NCBI GenBank assembly: GCA_023394215.1
Contig: JAEXBH010000148.1
Coordinates: forward strand, 1 to 5,069
Length of the DNA: 5,069 bases
Origin: Bacillota bacterium
GTDB lineage: Bacteria > Bacillota > Clostridia > Tissierellales > Peptoniphilaceae
Direction: 5' to 3'
A model generated the notes under the pieces. It searched no databases. It was not told the DNA's origin and was given only the letters and a program-made list of their open reading frames with translations. This document shows positions 1 through 5,069 of the stretch, in pieces; the first letter of the stretch is position 1; every line of letters begins with the position of its first letter. The translations under genes and the position numbers were made by a program.

Positions 1-284
1 TTTTTGCAGTATCCGATATATATGCCGTTGCTGCTGTAAATGCGGCAAAAAGCCTGGGCTTGAGAGTACCTGAAGATGTGTCAATCATAGGATTTGATAA
101 TGAGTCCGTAGCAAAAATGTCATCACCGTCAATCACTACAATATCCCAACCCTCTTACGATATCGGTTTTCAATCGGCAGAACTGCTTTTGGAAATAATC
201 GACGATCAGGAATTAAAACAAAAATCAATAATTTTTGATACGGAGTTGATTGTAAGAGAATCTACAAGTATTTTAAAAAAATAA
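1..284 (+). CDS. LacI-family transcriptional regulator, C-terminal part (5' end outside window)
   Basis: Reading from base 3 the frame is open for 93 codons to a TAA at 282-284, so only the end of the gene is present. The translation has the hallmarks of the periplasmic-binding-protein-like effector domain of LacI/GalR regulators. These are FAVSDIYAVAAVNAAKSLGL, then RVPEDVSIIGFDN, then the SPSITTISQP segment, and finally an ELIVREST motif close to the C-terminus. Family members bind DNA through an N-terminal helix-turn-helix and usually respond to a sugar or sugar phosphate, but the DNA-binding and most ligand-contacting regions are missing, so the effector and target genes cannot be named. 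A TTG at 60 is in frame but falls inside the conserved domain and is not a real start. The gene converges on the copper operon and has no visible functional link to it. Confidence 0.93.
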   Translation, partial: FAVSDIYAVAAVNAAKSLGLRVPEDVSIIGFDNESVAKMSSPSITTISQPSYDIGFQSAELLLEIIDDQELKQKSIIFDTELIVRESTSILKK

Positions 285-350
285 AAAATACTAAATTTAA
301 TGTCTTAAAATTTAATATCTCAGATAGAAAATTATCGAAGATTCAAATTT

Positions 351-405
351 AAGGTAATCCAAAAAACAGATCTTAATATCCGAGTTTTTGGATTACCTTT
401 TATTA
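351..405. terminator. Probable bidirectional intrinsic terminator between convergent genes
   Basis: A perfect 15-bp inverted repeat has its left arm at 351-365 (AAGGTAATCCAAAAA) and its right arm at 385-399 (TTTTTGGATTACCTT), with a 19-nt loop. On the plus strand it is followed by a short T-rich run (TTTTATT), about 65 bases after the LacI-family stop codon. On the minus strand the stem is followed by TTAAATTT, a weaker U tract, about 125 bases beyond the csoR-type stop. The stem is AT-rich with only four G-C pairs, so it is probably not very strong. The rest of 285-521 shows no gene. It is AT-rich spacer containing one perfect DnaA-box match at 450-458. Confidence 0.7.
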
Positions 406-521
406 AATCTACATATTAATTTATAAAATACACAGCTATCTCCGATTTTTTATCCACAAGGAATAAATCCCCTTAAATTTTCCTTATTTATCTAAGAAAA
501 TTAGCCGGTATTATACTTTCT

Positions 522-788
522 CTACTTACCAAGTTTTTGAATAACATTTATCATTTCTTCAATCTTTTTATTGGAATTTTCATTATTGCCTAAAGAATCT
601 GCTACGCAGGATTCCAAATGTGCCTTCAGGATTTCAACATTAACAGATTTCAAAGCGGAACTTACAGCCATAAGTTGATTTGAAATATCCAAACAATATC
701 TGTCCTCTTCAATCATCTTAAGTATACCGTCTATTTGTCCGCTAATAATCTTTAAGCGCTTAGAAATTTTTTTCTTATCAGCCTTCAT
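522..788 (-). CDS. csoR: CsoR-family Cu(I)-sensing transcriptional repressor
   Basis: This 88-residue all-helical protein belongs to the CsoR/RcnR family (DUF156), tetrameric cytoplasmic repressors that leave DNA when metal binds. The family core is clear: KRLKIISGQIDGILKMIEE, then RYCLDISNQLMAV, then a final HLESCV segment. Numbered from the ATG at 788, the Cu(I) ligands are Cys32, His57 and Cys61. This Cys-His-Cys set is typical of copper sensors and argues against a nickel/cobalt RcnR. Tyr31 and Glu78 match the second-shell residues described in Mycobacterium CsoR. I chose the ATG because the protein then begins MKADKKK, like most relatives; an in-frame TTG at 797 would add three residues. 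Neither start has a good Shine-Dalgarno. The gene overlaps the last 11 bases of copA, which suggests translational coupling and autoregulation from the operator at 3371-3389. It ends in TAG. Confidence 0.94.
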   Translation of the reverse strand: MKADKKKISKRLKIISGQIDGILKMIEEDRYCLDISNQLMAVSSALKSVNVEILKAHLESCVADSLGNNENSNKKIEEMINVIQKLGK

Positions 789-1005
789 AGTCTTCAATAC
801 TTAAAACTTCATAACCGGCATCTTCAACCAAAGCCTTTAATTTTCCCTCATCAAGATTTTCAGCCTCTACCACTGCCATCTTGCTCTCCAATGAAACCTC
901 TACCTTAGCACCTTCAACAGAAGCTAAAGCCTTTTCAACTCTTGCCTTACAATGTCCGCAGGACATTCCTTCAATTTTCAATACTTTTCTCATTTTTACC
1001 TTCCT
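778..1005 (-). other. Embedded CopZ-like copper chaperone module with its own Shine-Dalgarno and ATG
   Basis: The last 71 codons of copA (993-778) form a complete CopZ/Atx1-like domain. It begins MRKVLKIEGMSCGHC and runs through the usual beta-alpha-beta-beta-alpha-beta pattern to EDYEG, which is the normal length of a free CopZ. Directly upstream of its Met codon, in the minus-strand reading, is GGGAGAGGAAGG, then five bases (TAAAA), then ATG. That is one of the best ribosome binding sites in the window. I see an intact single reading frame across the junction, so the main product should be the fusion. I infer that internal initiation could also produce free chaperone from the same mRNA. Alternatively, the site may be a relic of a formerly separate copZ gene. 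Confidence 0.5.
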
Positions 1006-3354
1006 CTCCCTATTTTCCATATTTTTTAGATTTATATTTTCATAAGCTATATTGTAAGAAAGTTTTTCCTCATTCTTTTTAGTAAAATTTGCCCCCTTAA
1101 AGTTTTTAAGTCTAAGAGAATTTGTGACAACAAAAACGGATGAAAAACTCATAGCCAACGCCCCTATCATCGGATTAAGCTTTATCCCGAAAGCCGGATA
1201 TAATAATCCCATAGCGATAGGTATTGCTATTACATTATATATGAAAGCCCAAAATAGATTTTCTTTAATAATCTTTATGGCTCTTTTGCTTAGATTTATA
1301 GAATTTACTATATCCTGAAGGTTGCTTTTCATAAGTACAAGGTCAGCTGATTCCACAGCTACATCAGTACCGTCCGCTATAGCTATACCGATATCAGCCC
1401 TCATAAGGGCCGGTGCATCATTTATACCGTCCCCTACCATCGCAAGCTTTTTTCCTTCCCTCATATATTCCTGAATGATTTTATCCTTATCCTCAGGTAA
1501 CAAATCCGCTCTAAACTCATCTACACCCACCATATCAGCCATAGCCTTGGCAGTAAGCTTATTATCCCCTGTAAGCATAATAGTTTTAATACCCATATCC
1601 CTTATTTGTTTTATTGCATCTGCACTTGTAGCCTTTATACTGTCTGCAATGGCAATTATAGATATAATTTTACTTTCATCAAACAAAAATATGGATGTTT
1701 TGCCCTGTCCGGAATAATTATCCGCAACTTCTACAATCTCTTTATTAAATACATCAACATCCTTCATCAGCTTGTCATTTCCTATATAATACTTCTTATC
1801 CCCTATATATGCACTTATGCCCTTACCCGTGTAGGAATTAAAATCTTTTATAGGATAACATTCAATTTCCAACTCCTTTGCAGCATTTATAACGGCTTCC
1901 GCCAAAGGCTGTTGCGAACTTGTCTCAAGTGAAGCTGCTATTTTTAAAATTTCCCTACTGTCAAATCCGTCTACAGTAATTATATCCGTAACAAGAGGTT
2001 TTCCTCTTGTAATAGTTCCGGTCTTATCAAAAACAATCACATCCATCTTATGAAGATTTTCAAGGGCTTCTGAATTTTTAACGATTATTCCGTTATCCGC
2101 CGCCTTGCCTGTGGCAACCATCATTGCAACAGGTGTTGCAAGCCCTAAGGCACATGGACAGGAAATAACCAATACCCCTATAGCAATTGAAAAGGCAAAC
2201 TCAACTCCATAACCCACAAGCAACCAGGTAACAAAGCTAATAAACGAAATTGCCATTACAACAGGCACAAACACTCCCGAAATCTTATCCGCTAATTTTG
2301 AAATCGGCGCCTTTGAAGCCGAAGCCTCCTCCATCAAACCTATTATTTTTGAAATAGTTGTTTCATCGCCCACATTCACAGCTTCCATTATAAAGGCCCC
2401 TGTCTTGTTTATCGAACCTGAGATTACCCTATCTCCTTCAAATACTTCTACCGGCAAACTTTCACCGGTAATTGCCGATTGATCAAGAGAAGAATGTCCC
2501 TCTACTATCTTGCCGTCAACCGCTATCCTTTCACCGGGTTTAATCCTTATAAAATCCCCCTTTAAGATTTCTTCAACAGGTAAAAGCTCTTCTAAGCCAT
2601 TTCTTATAACAAGGGCAAAATCCGGTTGAATTTCTATGAGTCTGTTTATCGAATCCGTTGTTTTAATCTTTGACCTCGCTTCCAAAAACTTACCCAAAGT
2701 TATAAGTGTCAAAATCATTGTTGCACTCTCAAAATATATATCATGCATGTACTTGTGTACAAGTTTATGATCCATATGTCCCAAACCGAAAAGTATCATA
2801 TACATAGAAAATATACCATAAACTATACCGGCAAAAGAACCCAAGCCTACGAGCGAATCCATATTCGGATGTCCGCTGAACAAAGATTTAAATCCATTTA
2901 TAAAATATTTTCTGTTTACATAAACTACAGGAACGGAGATTAAAAACTGAGTAAATATAAAAATACCTGCATTTTCAGCTCCTCTTAATATTTCAGGAAG
3001 CGGCAGCCCCAACATATCTCCCATAGCAACATACATAAGAATAATCATAAGCGGAAAAGAAATCCTTAGCCTATGTCTTATCTCCTTCATTTCATCTTCC
3101 AAAACTTTTCTTAGATTTACCTGCCTTCTTTTACCCCTTACTTCCATCCTTGAAGTAGCCGTGTAACCGGCTTTCTCTACGGCATCTATTATAAGTCTAT
3201 CATCTAAAGTCTCGGAAGTTCTCACTTCCATAGAATTTGTCATAAGACTCACATTTACGGTTTCAACTCCGTCAAGCTTGGCAACAGCCCTTTCAACAGC
3301 CGCTGAACAGGCTGCACAGGTCATACCCCCTATATCAAATTTTTGTTTATTCAT
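778..3354 (-). CDS. copA: Cu(+)-exporting P1B-1-type ATPase with C-terminal CopZ-like domain
   Basis: This 858-residue membrane pump exports cytoplasmic Cu(I) using ATP. From the ATG at 3354 the order is as follows. An N-terminal heavy-metal-associated domain holds GMTCAAC (Cys13, Cys16). About four membrane helices lie near 98-116, 129-146, 165-190 and 205-222. The actuator domain has TGE at 296-298. Helices 5 and 6 follow, with the transport motif CPC at 399-401. Next come the phosphorylation motif DKTGT (Asp443), the nucleotide-binding domain, TGDN (595-598) and GDGINDAP (641-648). Helices 7 and 8 carry the Cu(I) signature residues Tyr706-Asn707 and the MSFSS motif (735-739). A normal CopA would end near residue 753. 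Here a 34-residue Lys/Asn/Glu-rich linker leads to a second metal-binding domain with GMSCGHC (Cys799, Cys802). An upstream ATG at 3360 abuts the ribosome binding site, so the start at 3354, six bases from AAGGAG, is preferred. One oddity is Gln482 in place of the conserved ATP-binding His. Confidence 0.96.
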   Translation of the reverse strand: MNKQKFDIGGMTCAACSAAVERAVAKLDGVETVNVSLMTNSMEVRTSETLDDRLIIDAVEKAGYTATSRMEVRGKRRQVNLRKVLEDEMKEIRHRLRISFPLMIILMYVAMGDMLGLPLPEILRGAENAGIFIFTQFLISVPVVYVNRKYFINGFKSLFSGHPNMDSLVGLGSFAGIVYGIFSMYMILFGLGHMDHKLVHKYMHDIYFESATMILTLITLGKFLEARSKIKTTDSINRLIEIQPDFALVIRNGLEELLPVEEILKGDFIRIKPGERIAVDGKIVEGHSSLDQSAITGESLPVEVFEGDRVISGSINKTGAFIMEAVNVGDETTISKIIGLMEEASASKAPISKLADKISGVFVPVVMAISFISFVTWLLVGYGVEFAFSIAIGVLVISCPCALGLATPVAMMVATGKAADNGIIVKNSEALENLHKMDVIVFDKTGTITRGKPLVTDIITVDGFDSREILKIAASLETSSQQPLAEAVINAAKELEIECYPIKDFNSYTGKGISAYIGDKKYYIGNDKLMKDVDVFNKEIVEVADNYSGQGKTSIFLFDESKIISIIAIADSIKATSADAIKQIRDMGIKTIMLTGDNKLTAKAMADMVGVDEFRADLLPEDKDKIIQEYMREGKKLAMVGDGINDAPALMRADIGIAIADGTDVAVESADLVLMKSNLQDIVNSINLSKRAIKIIKENLFWAFIYNVIAIPIAMGLLYPAFGIKLNPMIGALAMSFSSVFVVTNSLRLKNFKGANFTKKNEEKLSYNIAYENINLKNMENRERKVKMRKVLKIEGMSCGHCKARVEKALASVEGAKVEVSLESKMAVVEAENLDEGKLKALVEDAGYEVLSIEDYEG

Positions 3355-3360
3355 AAGCAT

Positions 3361-3366
3361 CTCCTT
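3361..3366 (-). promoter_or_regulatory. Ribosome binding site of copA that decides its start
   Basis: Read on the minus strand, AAGGAG is followed immediately by an ATG (3360) and, six bases downstream of the motif, by a second in-frame ATG (3354). Only the second has a workable spacing, so translation most likely starts at 3354 (MNKQKFDIGG). Confidence 0.8.
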
Positions 3367-3370
3367 ACCC

Positions 3371-3389
3371 TATACCCCTATCGGGTATA
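3371..3389. promoter_or_regulatory. CsoR-type copper operator (palindrome)
   Basis: TATACCC (3371-3377) and GGGTATA (3383-3389) are perfect inverted 7-bp arms around a 5-base centre. This pattern of a TACCC half-site facing a GGGTA half-site is known for CsoR operators in Firmicutes. It lies just downstream of the copA -10 box, across the predicted transcription start at about 3386, where bound repressor would block RNA polymerase. A further TACCC half-site at 3366-3370 lies beside the ribosome binding site. The presence of csoR in the same operon supports the assignment, which otherwise rests on pattern alone. Confidence 0.8.
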
Positions 3390-3392
3390 TAT

Positions 3393-3420
3393 ATTATATA
3401 CCAATAATTTATATTTTCAA
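3393..3420 (-). promoter_or_regulatory. Sigma-A-type promoter of the copA-csoR operon
   Basis: On the minus strand the -35 box is TTGAAA (3420-3415) and the -10 box is a perfect TATAAT (3398-3393), with a 16-base spacer. The predicted start of transcription is near 3386, giving a leader of about 30 bases before the copA ATG. The operator at 3371-3389 overlaps that start. Confidence 0.8.
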
Positions 3421-3422
3421 AC

Positions 3423-3451
3423 TAAACTTAAGAAAAAAAATATAGTATAAT
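3423..3451 (+). promoter_or_regulatory. Probable promoter of nadE
   Basis: There is a perfect -10 box TATAAT at 3446-3451. The best -35 at a 17-base spacing is TAAACT (3423-3428), which matches the consensus at only three of six positions. A run of eight A residues (3433-3440) lies in the spacer. The promoter is back to back with the copA promoter, the two -35 boxes being only two bases apart, but it does not overlap the CsoR-type operator. It is therefore not obviously copper-controlled. Confidence 0.6.
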
Positions 3452-3460
3452 ATTTAAGAT

Positions 3461-3468
3461 AAAGGAGG
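3461..3468 (+). promoter_or_regulatory. Ribosome binding site of nadE
   Basis: AAAGGAGG is a near-perfect Shine-Dalgarno sequence placed seven bases before the ATG at 3476. It fixes the start of the NAD synthetase gene. Confidence 0.88.
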
Positions 3469-3475
3469 CCTATAT

Positions 3476-5069
3476 ATGCAAAATAATTTCGTTCGTATAG
3501 CTGTGGCAAATATAGATCTAAAGCTATTAAATATTAAAGAAAATACAAAAAGTATAATTGATTATATAAATTATGCAGGAAATAATAATGTTGATGTCCT
3601 TTCTTTTTCCGAGCTTAGCTTAACCGGCTTAAGCGGTGGAGAAATGACAGCATCTGAAGAAATCACAAACAGGAGCCTAAAGGCCCTAAAAGAAATCCTT
3701 AAGGCAAGTGAAAAATTTTCAACAATTATCGGTATTGGACTTCCCTTAAATTTTGAAGGAAAAGTCTATAATGTAATTGCTTTACTTCAGTCAGGTAAAT
3801 TAATACAAGTATTGGCTAAAAATTCCCTAAGTTTTAGTCAAAAAAAATACTTTTCAATTTTAGGAAAAGATATTGAATATAAAAACGAAGATTTTTCTTG
3901 CAAAATTGTGAAATCTTCTATTCTTAAAAGCCTTGACGGCAAATTAAGAATAGGTTTTTGTTTTGAGGATGATATAAATAAGGAACTTTCCCCATTTTCT
4001 TTTCAAGTAAATGACGGAGCAAATATAATAATGCTTGCAGGCTCCGGACACTCAAGTGTAAGCAGCCATGAAGACAGGTTAACCCTTCTTAAAGCGAAAT
4101 CAAAAAATAATAAAATTTCCATAGCATATGCCGGAGCCTCAAATGGTGAATCCAGCGGAGAAACGGTCTATAGCGGAGAAAAAATAATTCTTGAAAACGG
4201 AAAAGTTTTGGAAGATTCCAAGCTTTACAAAAGCGGCTTGGTATTTACCGATGTAAACCTTGATGAAATCAAAACTAAAGACCAAAATCACGACCTTGCC
4301 TGTATATGTACTGTTGAATATTTCAAAAACAAAAAAAATCAATATATCCTAAAAAGGATTATAGATAAGAGTCCCTTCATCCCACGAGATAAACACTCCT
4401 ACGATTTAAAGATGAACTCTATACTTAATATACAATCAGAAGCCTTGAAGAGAAGACTTAGGGCTGTCAATACCGAAAAAATATTTATAGGGCTTTCCGG
4501 TGGACTTGACTCCACCCTTGCCCTTATAGTTTCATCCCTTACCCTATATAAAATGGGCCTTGACTCTAAAAATATTTATACGGTTCTTATGCCTACAAAC
4601 AATACTTCTCAGAGAACTTTAACCAACGGAAGAAATTTGGCTAAAGCCTATGGTACTACCTGTCTTGAAATAAATATACAAAAAGCTATAGACCAACACT
4701 ACAAGGATATAAATCACGACCCTGAAGATCTTTCCACAGCATATGAAAATGCTCAAGCAAGGGAAAGAACCCAAATACTTATGGATTTAGCAAACAAACA
4801 TGGAGGAATAGTTTTAGGAACCGGAAATATGTCTGAAATCGCCTTAGGTTGGGCTACCTACAACGGAGACCATATGGCTATGTATTCGGTAAATGCCGGA
4901 ATACCGAAAACATTATTAAGAGAAGTTGTAAGATATATAGCCGATAACAGTAAGGACAATGAGCTTTTGGTAGATACAATAAGAGATATAATCAATACAC
5001 CTATATCACCCGAACTGCTACCTCCAAGTCAGGGACAAATATCACAAAAAACTGAAAATATCATAGGCC
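3476..5069 (+). CDS. nadE: Long-form NAD(+) synthetase (glutamine-dependent type, NadE), 3' end outside window
   Basis: The first 531 codons are open to the window edge. Relatives such as Mycobacterium NadE run to roughly 630-680 residues, so about 100-150 are missing. The enzyme makes NAD(+) from nicotinate adenine dinucleotide and ATP, the last step of NAD synthesis in the cytoplasm. Residues 1 to about 270 have a nitrilase-fold glutaminase domain: FSELSLTG (Glu46), Lys115, the DGANIIMLAGSG strand and the NGESSGETVYSGEKIILENG segment. The synthetase domain follows, with PP-loop SGGLDS (341-346), YENAQARER (from 423), TGNMSE (449-454), then ALGWATYNGDHMAMYSVN and IPKTLLREVV, and it ends in QKTENIIG. 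The synthetase domain is very well conserved. The glutaminase domain is not: the ICED motif that carries the nucleophilic Cys is replaced here by CFED, so a Glu or Phe occupies the Cys position. The enzyme may therefore depend on free ammonia. The gene is transcribed divergently from copA with its own promoter and ribosome binding site. Confidence 0.95.
   Translation, partial: MQNNFVRIAVANIDLKLLNIKENTKSIIDYINYAGNNNVDVLSFSELSLTGLSGGEMTASEEITNRSLKALKEILKASEKFSTIIGIGLPLNFEGKVYNVIALLQSGKLIQVLAKNSLSFSQKKYFSILGKDIEYKNEDFSCKIVKSSILKSLDGKLRIGFCFEDDINKELSPFSFQVNDGANIIMLAGSGHSSVSSHEDRLTLLKAKSKNNKISIAYAGASNGESSGETVYSGEKIILENGKVLEDSKLYKSGLVFTDVNLDEIKTKDQNHDLACICTVEYFKNKKNQYILKRIIDKSPFIPRDKHSYDLKMNSILNIQSEALKRRLRAVNTEKIFIGLSGGLDSTLALIVSSLTLYKMGLDSKNIYTVLMPTNNTSQRTLTNGRNLAKAYGTTCLEINIQKAIDQHYKDINHDPEDLSTAYENAQARERTQILMDLANKHGGIVLGTGNMSEIALGWATYNGDHMAMYSVNAGIPKTLLREVVRYIADNSKDNELLVDTIRDIINTPISPELLPPSQGQISQKTENIIG

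Noticed and set aside
60..284. A separate 74-residue gene starting at TTG 60
   Set aside because: The frame is open upstream to the window edge, and that stretch encodes the typical LacI-family SDIYAVAAVNAAKSLGL segment. It is therefore the end of a larger gene.
293..316. Direct repeat AAATTTAAT at 293-301 and 308-316
   Set aside because: It is short, pure A/T and likely by chance in this AT-rich spacer.
474..503. AT-rich inverted repeat AATTTTC/GAAAATT as a possible csoR terminator
   Set aside because: The arms are only seven bases with one G-C pair, and no T run follows on the minus strand. The repeat at 351-399 is a far better candidate.
1124..1932. Open frames on the plus strand at 1124-1318, 1475-1717 and 1606-1932
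   Set aside because: All lie antisense inside copA, whose own translation shows continuous conserved ATPase motifs. Their products have no recognisable domains and no convincing ribosome binding sites.
2743..2943. 66-codon open frame on the plus strand
   Set aside because: It is antisense to the membrane-helix region of copA and looks like a shadow frame with no domain features.
3371..3475. Copper control of nadE through the shared divergent region
   Set aside because: The nadE -10 and -35 boxes lie more than 30 bases beyond the operator palindrome, and no TACCC/GGGTA site overlaps them, so there is no sequence support.
4139..4342. 67-codon open frame on the minus strand
   Set aside because: It is antisense to nadE, where the plus-strand frame is continuous and conserved. 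The hydrophobic look reflects the complement of Lys-rich codons.

Overview
The window is AT-rich DNA with strong AAGGAGG-type ribosome binding sites, TATAAT-type promoters and heavy use of ATA and AGA codons. This points to a low-GC Gram-positive bacterium. The gene set (CsoR, a copper ATPase with a fused CopZ, and a long NAD synthetase of the glutamine-dependent type) would suit an anaerobic Clostridia or Tissierellia-like organism, but that placement is an inference and no species can be named from the sequence.

Layout. Bases 1-284 (+) hold the 3' end of a LacI-family transcription regulator. Bases 285-521 are a convergent intergenic region with a long inverted repeat that can act as a bidirectional terminator. 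Bases 522-3354 (-) are a two-gene copper-resistance operon, transcribed right to left. It comprises a Cu(+)-exporting P1B-1 ATPase (copA) with an extra CopZ-like metal-binding domain at its C-terminus, and a CsoR-family copper sensor that starts inside the end of copA. Bases 3355-3475 are a compact divergent control region with back-to-back promoters. The copA promoter has a palindromic CsoR-type operator across its predicted transcription start. Bases 3476-5069 (+) are the first 531 codons of a long-form NAD synthetase (nadE) that runs off the window.

How the genes work together. CsoR should repress its own operon through the operator next to the copA promoter and release it when Cu(I) binds its Cys-His-Cys site. 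CopA then pumps Cu(I) out of the cytoplasm. The chaperone function usually supplied by a separate CopZ is here fused to the ATPase. A strong Shine-Dalgarno sequence directly before an in-frame ATG at the fusion point suggests that free CopZ could also be made.

The most unusual points are four. (1) The CopA-CopZ fusion carries an apparent internal translation start. (2) The nucleotide-binding domain of CopA has Gln in place of the conserved ATP-binding His of the SEHP motif. (3) The NadE protein has a well-conserved synthetase domain, but its glutaminase domain lacks the catalytic Cys at the expected position. (4) CopA has a His/Met-rich extracytoplasmic loop.
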